Origin: Chloroflexota bacterium | GTDB taxonomy: Bacteria > Chloroflexota > Anaerolineae > Anaerolineales > Villigracilaceae | Assembly: GCA_013152325.1 (NCBI GenBank) | Contig: JAADGN010000040.1 | Span: 1 to 38,008, forward strand | Length of the DNA stretch: 38,008 nucleotides | Direction: 5' to 3' | Shown: one piece after another, positions 8,409-15,827 of the stretch | Position numbering within the stretch: the stretch's first letter is position 1 | Layout: each line of letters begins with the position of its first letter | Notes under the pieces: model-generated | Seen by the model: only the letters and a program-made list of their open reading frames with translations | What the model was told of the DNA's origin: nothing | Databases searched by the model: none | Made by a program: the position numbers and the translations under genes

Positions 8409-9233
8409 ATGCAATTCCGCAAACTTCACTTCCTGATCCCCATCCTGCTGGGCATTCTGCTGGTAAGCAGCCTGCTGATCTTCTGGCCCACGCAGCATGC
8501 CAACGCCCAGTGCGGCTCCCAAGCCTCATCCTGCAAAAACTGTCACGAGGTACAAGCAGAGGCCCCCGTCAACAACGACGGCACGTCCTGGCACCAGGCA
8601 CATGCCTTTGGCGATTTCTGCTACATCTGCCACGCAGGCAACAGCCAGGCCACAGACAAAGACGAGGCGCACACCGGCATGGTCCCGCCCCTCTCAGACG
8701 TCAAGGCCTCCTGCCAGCAATGTCATCCCACGGACCTGATGGACCGCGCCGAAGTCTATGCCAGCGCCCTCGGCGTAGAAATTGGCGCTGGCGGAAACAG
8801 CGCCTCTACGACTGCCGCCGCCCCCAGCGCAGACGGCACGGCCAACAGCGATACGAACGCAACCGAGGTTGTCGCGGCGCCGTCAACGACCGAATTGGTC
8901 GTCGACGACCCCAATGTCATCGACTATGAGCAGCGCTACGAAGAAATCGCGCTGGGAAAGCGCCCCACCAATTGGGGCGACGTCATCCTCATCGTTTTGA
9001 TCGGTCTCGTAGGCATCGGCGGCGGCGGATATGTTCTCTACAACGAGAAGTGGATCAGCATTACCACCGAACCGATCGAGACCGTCCCTGATGGCTATCC
9101 CAAAGAAATTGTCGAGCTTCTGCCCGAACTAAAAGAACTCGACAAAAAAGGTCGGGCCGGCCTCAAGAAACTGCTCAAAGACCCCGAGGCTGCCAATGAA
9201 CTGCTCGATGTTATTGCACGCCACACAAAATAG
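8409..9233 (+). CDS. Membrane-anchored triheme cytochrome c
   Basis: 274 residues. An N-terminal hydrophobic segment (residues 7-26) with AxAQC at 31-35 is a signal peptide or anchor. Three c-type haem motifs follow: CKNCH (42-46), CYICH (71-75) and CQQCH (102-106). Then come an Ala/Ser/Thr-rich linker (about 125-165), a transmembrane helix at 191-211 (VILIVLIGLVGIGGGGYVLY) and a charged C-terminal tail predicted in the cytoplasm, ending with a helical LPELKELDKKGRAGLKKLL segment. The ATG at 8409 has GGAGGAG 2 nt upstream of it; the earlier in-frame ATG at 8376 lacks a site. It is probably the periplasmic electron carrier of the neighbouring molybdoenzyme or transporter module. It resembles the NapC/NrfB-like haem spacing only loosely. 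Confidence 0.88.
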   Translation: MQFRKLHFLIPILLGILLVSSLLIFWPTQHANAQCGSQASSCKNCHEVQAEAPVNNDGTSWHQAHAFGDFCYICHAGNSQATDKDEAHTGMVPPLSDVKASCQQCHPTDLMDRAEVYASALGVEIGAGGNSASTTAAAPSADGTANSDTNATEVVAAPSTTELVVDDPNVIDYEQRYEEIALGKRPTNWGDVILIVLIGLVGIGGGGYVLYNEKWISITTEPIETVPDGYPKEIVELLPELKELDKKGRAGLKKLLKDPEAANELLDVIARHTK

Positions 9234-9242
9234 GAGACACCC

Positions 9243-9788
9243 ATGAAAACGATTATCGCCTATATCCGCAAGGAAGAATGGTCGCCCTACGTGGCCGGGA
9301 TTCTGTTGGGCATTGTCGGCATCCTGGCCGTCTGGCTCAGCGACAGTCTGTTGGGCGCATCCGGCGCTTTCGAGAATTTGGCCGGCATGATCGGCAAAGC
9401 TGTAGCGCCCAACCTGTTCGACAACCTCTACTTTAACTTTGTCATGCCGCCCGGTTTCAACTGGAGCCTGATGCTGTTCATCGGCACGTTCTTTGGCGGG
9501 ATGCTTGGCGCATTCACCAGCGGCACACTCCTTTGGGGTAAAAAAGACGCCGCCAACCCCGACGAGCAATGGAAGCGCATCTTCGGCCCACAAACCTGGA
9601 AACGCTGGCTATGGGGCTTCATCGGCGCCATCATCCTGGAATATGGCGCTGGTATTGCCGGCGGCTGCACCAGCGGCCTGGCGATTTCGGGCGGCATGTT
9701 GCTCGCGCCTGCCGGCTACATCTTCATCGCAGCGATGTTTGCATCCGGCATCGTCACCGCAATGATCATCTATCGCAAGAGGTACTAA
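9243..9788 (+). CDS. YeeE/YedE-family membrane protein, first half-transporter (cysteine form)
   Basis: 181 residues with about four to five membrane helices (16-32, 74-95, 124-141, 147-175). The family signature YGAGIAGGCTSGLAISGG is at residues 134-151 with the conserved Cys142. YeeE/YedE (TsuA-type) proteins import thiosulfate or other sulfur, and in some species selenium, compounds, passing them along conserved cysteines. This is half the length of E. coli YeeE and is followed 3 nt later by a second half, so the pair probably makes one transporter. The gap between YeeE and the triheme cytochrome is 9 nt. The substrate is not determinable from sequence; the operon points to thiosulfate, polysulfide or sulfite-type sulfur, or selenium. 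Confidence 0.92.
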   Translation: MKTIIAYIRKEEWSPYVAGILLGIVGILAVWLSDSLLGASGAFENLAGMIGKAVAPNLFDNLYFNFVMPPGFNWSLMLFIGTFFGGMLGAFTSGTLLWGKKDAANPDEQWKRIFGPQTWKRWLWGFIGAIILEYGAGIAGGCTSGLAISGGMLLAPAGYIFIAAMFASGIVTAMIIYRKRY

Positions 9789-9791
9789 ATC

Positions 9792-10340
9792 ATGACCAAC
9801 TACATCATCGCACTATTTCTTGGTGTCTTCTTCGGCTTCTCGCTAAACAAGGCCGGGTTGACCAAATATCACAAAATAGTCAATGTTTTCCGCCTCACGG
9901 ACATGGCCGTGCTGAAATTCATGATGACCGCCCTGATTGTCTCAATGAGCGGCCTGTATTTCCTTCGCTGGCTGGGCTTCGTCACTTTCCCGGCCGCGCC
10001 GGCCACTTACATCGCCGGAAATCTGGTCGGCGGATTGATCTTCGGGGTCGGCATGGCCCTGGCCGGGTACTGACCAGGCACTTGCGCCGCTGGTAGCGGC
10101 GAAGGCAAATTGGACTATTTGATCCCCGGCATGCTTGGTTTCCTGGTTGGCGCGGTCGCCTATGGATTGACCTATGACGCGATATTTCCAAAAATTTCCG
10201 CACTTGCCAATTACGGCAACACTGTTATCCCGGATCTGTGGGACGTGAAACCGTCCCTGGTCATTATCTTCTTCACGCTGCTCAGCCTGTTCCTGTTCTA
10301 TTTGATCGACCGCAAAGGCTGGCAGCGCAAGGAAAAGTAA
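9792..10340 (+). CDS. YeeE/YedE-family membrane protein, second half-transporter; predicted selenoprotein (TGA = Sec94)
   Basis: Read through the TGA at 10071-10073, this is one 182-residue membrane protein with about five helices, close in length to its 181-residue partner. The TGA falls in the motif GMALAGY-(TGA)-PGTCAAGSGEG, exactly where YeeE/YedE proteins have the conserved cysteine of GY-C-PGT. The frame stays open for 88 codons afterwards with convincing membrane sequence (LDYLIPGMLGFLVGAVAYGL, then KPSLVIIFFTLLSLFLFYLI) and ends at TAA. Cys98 follows four residues after Sec94, forming a Sec-x3-Cys pair. A SECIS-like hairpin lies just downstream of the TGA. TGA is a normal stop in neighbouring genes, so this is local recoding. 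Conventional callers would split the gene at 10073 and restart at a TTG (10110). A point mutation or sequencing error is the alternative. No selA, selB, selC or selD is in the window. Confidence 0.82.
10074..10108 (+). promoter_or_regulatory. Candidate bacterial SECIS element
   Basis: Immediately 3' of the in-frame TGA, GCCGCT (10086-10091) and AGCGGC (10095-10100) form a perfect 6-bp stem closed by the three-base loop GGT. A lower stem TTGC/GCAA (10082-10085 with 10105-10108) is offset by a GAAG bulge. Eighteen nucleotides separate the TGA from the loop, within the range known for bacterial SECIS elements, and a G-G-U apical loop is what E. coli fdhF uses to bind SelB. The TGA is followed by C, as in fdhF. 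The hairpin lies within codons that are themselves in frame. Confidence 0.72.
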
Positions 10341-10470
10341 TTCACGACCCAGTAGCCAGTGAACCATACGCAGCAGACGACAATCAGTGATCAACAACAT
10401 GCGAGCATGGACAGACATCGATACTGGCAACCGATGGACGATCACTGATAACTGGTAATTGGAGATAACT
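10341..10470. repeat. Intergenic inverted repeats before the molybdoenzyme gene
   Basis: A 130-nt non-coding gap in an otherwise tight operon. ATCAGTGATC (10383-10392) and GATCACTGAT (10440-10449) are perfect 10-nt inverted copies 47 nt apart, and GCATGCGAGCATG lies between them. Short variants of CAGTGA/ACTGG recur through the gap. It may fold in the mRNA and adjust expression of the downstream subunits, or be a decayed dispersed intergenic repeat. GGAG at 10461 is the ribosome site of the next gene. Confidence 0.5.
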
Positions 10471-12645
10471 ATGTCGAATACTTTATCACGACGTGATTTC
10501 TTGAAAATAGGCGGAGTAACCGCAGGCGCCTTGGCGCTGGGACAGTTCGTGCCGCCCAAAGTGGCCGAGGCCGCCCGCTCATCCGGCACGCTGGATGCCA
10601 CCAACTCCGGCTACATCCCAACCATGTGCGAGATGTGCGTCTGGCGCTGCGGTGTATTGGCCAAAGTCGAGAACGGACGCGTTGTAAAACTGGAAGGCAA
10701 CCCCCAGCACCCTCATTCCAAAGGGAAGTTGTGCCCCCGCGGTCAATCGGGCTTAATGAACACCTATGACCAAGACCGGGTGCTCAGTCCCCTCGTCCGG
10801 GTGGGCAAACGCGGCGAGGGCAAATTCCGCAAAGTGTCCTGGGACGAAGCGCTGGATTACGTTGCCAAGAAAATGCTGGAGATCAAGGACAAGTATGGTC
10901 CAGAGGCGATGGTCTTCTCGTCCACCCATAATCTCTCGCAGGTGCAATTCGAGAACTTGCTAAATGCGTTTGGCTCGCCCAACTATGGCACCCAGCGCAG
11001 TCTGTGTTTCAACGCCATGATTGTCGGCAACCTGCTGACCTACGGCATGGAAGAGCCGGGACGGGACTACAGCAAACTCAAGTATCTCATTCTCACCGGG
11101 CGGAATCTGGCCGAAGCCATCTCCACATCGGAGACGGGCGACCTGATCAAATCCATGGATCGCAAGACAAAAATCGTTTACCTTGACCCGCGCTTCACAA
11201 AGACCGCGGCCAAAGCGGACGAATGGTGTCCTATCCGCCCAGGAACCGATCTGGCCTTTCACCTGGCGCTGCTCAACGTCATCATCACCGAGAAACGCTA
11301 TAACGCCAGCTTTGTCTCCCGATACACGGTCGGCTTCGACCAGTTGAAGGCATCTGTTAAATCCTATACGCCGGAATGGGCTGCGAACATCACTGAAATT
11401 CCCGCCGACACAATCCGGCGTATCGCGCGCGAGTTTGCAGATGCAGCCCCATACGCCCTGGCGCACAACGGCTGGCGCACATCGAATTTCGTCAACTCTT
11501 TCCAGACGGCACGCGCTATCGCCATTCTCAATGCGCTGGTTGGCAACTGGGGGAAAACACTTGTGCCCGCAGCCGGAGAAGGCAGCAGCGCGCTGGGCGC
11601 TCCGCCACAGCCGCCGTATCCGCGTATTTCAGCGCTGCGCCTGGACGGCGTCCCCTGGAAATATCCGTTGGTTCCGTTCAAATTAGGCGTCTTCCAGGAG
11701 CTGCGCAACAACATCCTAACAGAAGATCCCTACAAAGTGCATGGCTGGTTGATTTCACGCCAAAACCCAATTCAGTCCCTGCCGGATCGAAAACGCACAT
11801 TGAAAGCCTTTGGCGAAATGGACTTCATCGTTGTGGTGGACATCTTTCTCAACGACACGGCCTGGTTCGCGGACGTTGTCCTGCCTGAAGCCTCCTATTT
11901 GGAACGATACGATCCGATGCTGCCGGTCGGTGACAAAGCCTTCCTGCGCCAGCCTGTTATAGAACCGCAAGGCGAGGCCAAATCGGCGCTGTGGATTTAC
12001 AAACAGCTTGGCGAACGGCTGGGGTTGGGCGACTTCTTCCAATACGAAGATGAAGAAGATTACATTCGCCAACAACTGGCGCCTCTGGGCATCAGCCTGG
12101 AAGAGGTCAAGGCGCAGGGCTACGCCCCTCTCCCTGCCAGCGAGGAAGAAGAGAATCCTTACCAGTGGAATACCGCCAGCGGCAAGATCGAACTGTACTC
12201 CGAAACACTGGCGAACTCCGGGTTTGACGCCTGCCCAACCTGGCAAGAACCTCCCTACCCGTCAGCCGAGCAATTCTATCTGCTGACCGGCAAAGTTGGA
12301 CAGCACACACAGTTTGCCACCCAAAACAACGTACTGCTGCACAAATATCAAGACGAGCCGCGCCTGTGGATGAACCCCAAAGCAGCTCGAAGGCTGGGGC
12401 TTGCAGACAATGATCTGGTCAAAGTGAGCAGCGAGGTGGGCGCAATAAAAATCGCGCTCCAGGTCACCGAGGCCATCCGCCCCGACTGCGTTTACATGAC
12501 TCCCGGCTTTGGACACATCTCCAAAGGCTTCACGATCGGGCGCGGCGTCGGCGCCAGCGACTCGGCCCTGCACGTCACGTACACTGACCCGGTCAGCGGC
12601 AGCCAGGCGCTCAGTCAAACCTTCGTAACGGTAGAGAAAGCATGA
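10471..12645 (+). CDS. Molybdopterin-dependent oxidoreductase catalytic subunit (PsrA/PhsA-like), Tat-exported
   Basis: 724 residues. The N-terminus has a Tat signal (SRRDFLKIGG, residues 6-15) followed by a hydrophobic stretch and an A-E-A-A type cleavage region near 36. A 4Fe-4S cluster is bound by Cys53, Cys56, Cys60 and Cys88 (C-x2-C-x3-C-x27-C). Molybdopterin-binding domains follow. Cys179 in QRSLCFNAM is the probable Mo ligand, as in polysulfide, thiosulfate and tetrathionate reductases of the DMSO-reductase family. The C-terminal domain (about 600-724) has the usual LTGKVGQHTQFATQN entry. GGAG precedes the ATG at 10471; an in-frame TTG at 10459 is less likely. With the ferredoxin and NrfD subunits it forms a three-subunit quinone-linked enzyme facing the periplasm. 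Whether it reduces polysulfide or thiosulfate, or oxidises sulfur compounds, is undetermined. Confidence 0.93.
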   Translation: MSNTLSRRDFLKIGGVTAGALALGQFVPPKVAEAARSSGTLDATNSGYIPTMCEMCVWRCGVLAKVENGRVVKLEGNPQHPHSKGKLCPRGQSGLMNTYDQDRVLSPLVRVGKRGEGKFRKVSWDEALDYVAKKMLEIKDKYGPEAMVFSSTHNLSQVQFENLLNAFGSPNYGTQRSLCFNAMIVGNLLTYGMEEPGRDYSKLKYLILTGRNLAEAISTSETGDLIKSMDRKTKIVYLDPRFTKTAAKADEWCPIRPGTDLAFHLALLNVIITEKRYNASFVSRYTVGFDQLKASVKSYTPEWAANITEIPADTIRRIAREFADAAPYALAHNGWRTSNFVNSFQTARAIAILNALVGNWGKTLVPAAGEGSSALGAPPQPPYPRISALRLDGVPWKYPLVPFKLGVFQELRNNILTEDPYKVHGWLISRQNPIQSLPDRKRTLKAFGEMDFIVVVDIFLNDTAWFADVVLPEASYLERYDPMLPVGDKAFLRQPVIEPQGEAKSALWIYKQLGERLGLGDFFQYEDEEDYIRQQLAPLGISLEEVKAQGYAPLPASEEEENPYQWNTASGKIELYSETLANSGFDACPTWQEPPYPSAEQFYLLTGKVGQHTQFATQNNVLLHKYQDEPRLWMNPKAARRLGLADNDLVKVSSEVGAIKIALQVTEAIRPDCVYMTPGFGHISKGFTIGRGVGASDSALHVTYTDPVSGSQALSQTFVTVEKA

Positions 12646-12655
12646 GGAACGAAAG

Positions 12656-13450
12656 ATGACAACACTAACGGACATTTCCTCAATTAAAAAGCGCGCCATT
12701 TTGTTCGACGCCACCCGCTGCATCGACTGCCGGGCCTGCATGGTGGCATGCAGCGTCGAAAACAACGTGCCAAACGACGTTACCCGTATCTGGTTGGCCG
12801 GGGACGGCGTCGTCGGTCAATATCCCGACCTAGACCGGGCTACCATGCCCTATCATTGCATGCACTGCGAGAAGCCGGCTTGCGCTTCTGCGTGCCCGGT
12901 AGGTGCGTACACCAAACGCCCCGATGGCCCCGTGATCTACGATGGCGACAAATGCATTGGATGCCGCTACTGCATGAACGCCTGCCCCTTTGACGTACCG
13001 CACTTCGAGTGGGATCGCGGCGTAGACGAGCACCCGATCATCATCAAATGCGACCTGTGCTCAAACCGCGTGGACAGCGGCGGCGAGCCCGCCTGTGTAG
13101 CAACCTGTCCAACCGATGCGCTCATCTTTGGAGATCGCGACGATCTGCTCAAATATGCCAAAGAGCGCATCGGGAACTATCCGGACCGCTACGTTCATGA
13201 AGTCTATGGCGAGACCGAAAACGGCGGGACCTCCTACCTGATCATCTCGCATGTGCCCTTTGAGCAGCTTGGTCTGCCCACGAATATTGGCGATGAGCCC
13301 GTAAGCGAGTTAAGCGAAAAGATCATGGAAGTAACACTCCCCTTCGCGGTGGGCTGGGCTGCCGTGCTCAGCGGCGTGACCGCCGGCGTTCGAAAGTACC
13401 ATCAAAAACAGGCCGCCGAGAGCGCGGAAGAAACGGAGAAAGAAGCATGA
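12656..13450 (+). CDS. 4Fe-4S ferredoxin-type electron-transfer subunit (PsrB/NrfC/DmsB-like)
   Basis: 264 residues with four cysteine groups for four [4Fe-4S] clusters: C22/C25/C28/C32, C68/C71/C76/C80, C100/C103/C106/C110 and C132/C135/C147/C151, in the arrangement of DmsB-like subunits. A hydrophobic helix near the C-terminus (about 228-246, LPFAVGWAAVLSGVTAGV) is an anchor not found in every homologue. It shuttles electrons between the molybdenum subunit and the membrane NrfD subunit. It has no signal peptide, so it would be co-exported with the Tat-bearing catalytic subunit. It lies 10 nt after that gene and its stop overlaps the next start (ATGA at 13447-13450). Confidence 0.95.
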   Translation: MTTLTDISSIKKRAILFDATRCIDCRACMVACSVENNVPNDVTRIWLAGDGVVGQYPDLDRATMPYHCMHCEKPACASACPVGAYTKRPDGPVIYDGDKCIGCRYCMNACPFDVPHFEWDRGVDEHPIIIKCDLCSNRVDSGGEPACVATCPTDALIFGDRDDLLKYAKERIGNYPDRYVHEVYGETENGGTSYLIISHVPFEQLGLPTNIGDEPVSELSEKIMEVTLPFAVGWAAVLSGVTAGVRKYHQKQAAESAEETEKEA

Positions 13451-14634
13451 AAATCAAAATCCGCGTTCCTGACTGGATGCTCTCGCCGGGTGTAATGACG
13501 CTGGTCGTTTTGACACTGCTTGGCGGAATCGCAGCCATCGTGCGCTTTATCCACGGCATTGGCGCCATCAGCAACCTGAACGACGCCTACCCCTGGGGCT
13601 TTTGGATCAGTTTCGATATTTATACCGGTGTGGCATTGGGCGCAGGCGCGTTCACCATGGCGGCAGTCGTTTACATCTTCGACATAAAGAAATACACGCC
13701 GCTGGTGCGTCCTTCCGTGCTAACCGGTTTTCTGGGTTACGCCATGGTCGCCGTGGGTTTGCTCGTAGACCTGGGACGCCCGGAGAATATCTGGCACATG
13801 ATCGTCTACCAAAATCACCATTCGTTCCTGTTCGAGATCGGCATCTGTGTTATGACCTATTTGACAGTGCTGCTCTTCGAGTTCCTGCCGGTGATTTTCG
13901 AGGGGCTTCACTTCGACAACGTTGTCCACTTCTTTCATAAGTGGCTGACCTTGCCGTTGGTCATCCTGGGCGTGGTGCTCTCCACCCTCCACCAGTCATC
14001 GCTAGGGTCGCTGACCATCATCGAGCCAGAAAAACTGCATCCCCTGTGGTGGACGCCCTTCATACCGGTGCTGTTCTTCGTCTCCGCGGTAACAGTTGGT
14101 TTCGCGATGGTGATCTTCGAATCTGAAATGAGCGCGCGCGCTTTCAATCGCAGCATCGAGATACACCTGCTGAAAGATGTCGCATCCTGGATACCCTACG
14201 GCTCGGGACTGTACCTGCTCCTGCGCTTTGGGCAATTAGCCTATGAAGGCAAGCTGGGGCTTCTCTTTACCAGTGGAAATTACACGATCGTCTTCTGGGC
14301 CGAGATCATCCTTTTCGGGATCATCCCCATCATCATGTTCGCCCAAAAGAAAATGCGCGAATCTCCCGACGGGTTGCTCTACGGCTCCCTCTCGGTGGTG
14401 CTCGGCCTGGTGCTCAACCGCTTTGACGTCAGTTGGATCATGCTGGGGGGGCGCATCTTCACCACAAGCGGATACGTGCCCAGTCTACCGGAAGTCTCCA
14501 TTTCGGTGGGAATGGTCGCCGCGAGCCTGCTGGTATTCCGCTATATCGCACTCCACTTCCCGCTCTTCGTGGAAGAAGAAGATTATCACGATCAGCATGT
14601 GGCCTACAGGGAAGCATCCCAGGCTGGTGATTAA
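13447..14634 (+). CDS. NrfD/PsrC-family membrane subunit of the molybdoenzyme
   Basis: 395 residues, almost entirely membrane helices (nine to ten, including 13-36, 52-77, 93-112, 131-152, 163-185, 203-222, 280-299, 311-328 and 345-370). NrfD/PsrC family features are the PWGFWISFDIYTGVALGAG segment near residues 50-68 and the LGRPENIWHMI segment near 114-124. The subunit anchors the complex and exchanges electrons with quinone without haem. It is coupled to the ferredoxin subunit by a 4-nt overlap. It is the last gene of the operon, 22 nt before a terminator hairpin. Confidence 0.94.
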   Translation: MKIKIRVPDWMLSPGVMTLVVLTLLGGIAAIVRFIHGIGAISNLNDAYPWGFWISFDIYTGVALGAGAFTMAAVVYIFDIKKYTPLVRPSVLTGFLGYAMVAVGLLVDLGRPENIWHMIVYQNHHSFLFEIGICVMTYLTVLLFEFLPVIFEGLHFDNVVHFFHKWLTLPLVILGVVLSTLHQSSLGSLTIIEPEKLHPLWWTPFIPVLFFVSAVTVGFAMVIFESEMSARAFNRSIEIHLLKDVASWIPYGSGLYLLLRFGQLAYEGKLGLLFTSGNYTIVFWAEIILFGIIPIIMFAQKKMRESPDGLLYGSLSVVLGLVLNRFDVSWIMLGGRIFTTSGYVPSLPEVSISVGMVAASLLVFRYIALHFPLFVEEEDYHDQHVAYREASQAGD

Positions 14635-14656
14635 ACCAACCGGACGATCTGCCATC

Positions 14657-14696
14657 AGGAACCCGTTTCACGCCACGAAACGGGTTCCTTTCCTGT
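14657..14696 (+). terminator. Intrinsic terminator after the molybdoenzyme operon
   Basis: 13-bp stem AGGAACCCGTTTC (14657-14669) / GAAACGGGTTCCT (14677-14689) with a 7-nt loop ACGCCAC, followed by TTTCCTGT. The U-tract is short, so termination may be incomplete. Confidence 0.8.
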
Positions 14697-14720
14697 CGAT
14701 TCCCCCTGGGCCAAGGGATT

Positions 14721-14737
14721 TGTTATAATGCAGGCCT
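14721..14737 (+). promoter_or_regulatory. Extended -10 promoter giving a probably leaderless mRNA
   Basis: TGTTATAAT (14721-14729) is a perfect extended -10 (TGnTATAAT); no good -35 is visible. The ATG of the YwiC-like gene is at 14738, only 8 nt beyond the -10 box, about where transcription should begin. No ribosome site fits between them. Confidence 0.65.
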
Positions 14738-15559
14738 ATGAAAACCACCCTGTTCCGCCGACACATCGCCCTGCCCCAAGATCACGGCTCGTGGGTGTTC
14801 ATTCTCAGCCCGCTGTTTATCGGTATCTTTGCAGGCAGGCAATTCACATCCGCATCGATCTTTCTCATCACCGCGGTGATGGCTGCCTTCCTTCTCCGCC
14901 AGCCGGTGACCATCGCCGTCAAGGCTTACGCAGGTCGCCGTCCGCGCAGCGACCTGCCCGCGGCGCGCTTCTGGATGCTCGTATACGGCGCCATCAGCCT
15001 GCTGATGGTGGCCGGGCTGGTCGCGCGCGGCTTTACCTATGTGCTCTACCTGGCAGTACCCGGCACGTTCGTCTTCGTCTGGCACCTGTACCTGGTCAGC
15101 AAACGTGCCGAGAGGCGTCAGGCGGGGCTGGAAATCGTCGCCAGCGGCGTCCTGGCCCTGGCCGCGCCGGCCGCGCTCTGGGTCGGGAAAGAAACGTATG
15201 ACCCAATGGGCTGGGCGCTCTGGATACTGGTTTGGCTGCAATCAGCGGCGTCCATCGTCCATGCCTATATGCGGCTGAATCAACGGGACCTGGCCCAAGT
15301 CCCGGCGCGACGCGAAAAACTGCGTCTCGGCAGCCGGGCGCTGCTGTACACCACCTTCAACCTGGCCGCAACGCTCGTCGCATCCGCAATCGGCTGGCTG
15401 CCGCGCCTCATCTTCCTGCCGTTCCTGCTTCAGTGGAGCGAGACGATCTGGGGCATCTCGCATCCCGCCATACGCGCCAAACCAACCGCCATCGGCGTGC
15501 GTCAATTGATCGTCAGCACCCTGTTTACCATTCTCTTTATCGTTACCTGGAAGGTGTAA
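14738..15559 (+). CDS. YwiC-like family membrane protein
   Basis: 273 residues with seven to eight membrane helices. The N-terminal LPQDHGSWVFILSPLFIG (residues 12-29) is the hallmark of YwiC-like proteins (P-x-D/E-H-G-x-W). Helices are near 22-33, 39-53, 82-98, 102-123, 135-149, 163-178, 208-235 and 250-270. The family is named for a B. subtilis gene near nitrate-respiration genes; no function is established. The layout resembles UbiA-type prenyltransferases, but the DDxxD motifs are absent. The ATG follows an extended -10 box so closely that the mRNA is probably leaderless. First gene of the segment leading to the cytochrome b complex. Confidence 0.8.
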   Translation: MKTTLFRRHIALPQDHGSWVFILSPLFIGIFAGRQFTSASIFLITAVMAAFLLRQPVTIAVKAYAGRRPRSDLPAARFWMLVYGAISLLMVAGLVARGFTYVLYLAVPGTFVFVWHLYLVSKRAERRQAGLEIVASGVLALAAPAALWVGKETYDPMGWALWILVWLQSAASIVHAYMRLNQRDLAQVPARREKLRLGSRALLYTTFNLAATLVASAIGWLPRLIFLPFLLQWSETIWGISHPAIRAKPTAIGVRQLIVSTLFTILFIVTWKV

Positions 15560-15560
15560 A

Positions 15561-15803
15561 GTGGACAAAATGACCTGGGCACTGCTAACAGAAGTTTACG
15601 ACCGGATGGAAGCCGAGATGATAAAAACCTCGCTGACGGCTGAGGGCATCCCCGCAGAGCTGTTCCAAGAAAGCATAGGATATTCAAGTATTCCAGTCAG
15701 TTTTGGCCCGTTTGGACAAGTGCAAATTTTCGTGCCAAAAGAGAATCTGGCTGCCGCCAAAACATGGCTGGATGCCTACCAATCAGGCAAGTTGGCCGAT
15801 TAG
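15561..15803 (+). CDS. DUF2007 family small protein
   Basis: 80 residues. The sequence fits the DUF2007 alpha/beta domain: an N-terminal strand and helix with VYDRMEAEMIKTSLTAEGIPAEL (about 13-35), a loop, then VQIFVPKENLAAAKTWLDAY (about 54-73). Members are described as putative signal-transducing proteins and are often part of membrane or proteolysis-linked proteins, but no reaction is known. The GTG at 15561 has GGAAGG 6 nt upstream; an ATG at 15570 is an alternative start. One nucleotide separates it from the YwiC-like stop, so the two are coupled. Confidence 0.72.
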   Translation: MDKMTWALLTEVYDRMEAEMIKTSLTAEGIPAELFQESIGYSSIPVSFGPFGQVQIFVPKENLAAAKTWLDAYQSGKLAD

Positions 15804-15827
15804 ATCGCGTCGATCCAAGGAGAGAAA

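Noticed and set aside
10110-10340. Separate small gene starting at TTG 10110
   Set aside because: It is in the same frame as the upstream YeeE/YedE half, lacks a ribosome site, and starts in the middle of a family motif. It is the continuation after the TGA.
9792-10340. Genome-wide TGA reassignment or pseudogene
   Set aside because: Many neighbouring genes end at TGA, so reassignment is excluded. A pseudogene is less likely because the only defect is at the conserved Cys codon and a SECIS-like hairpin follows.
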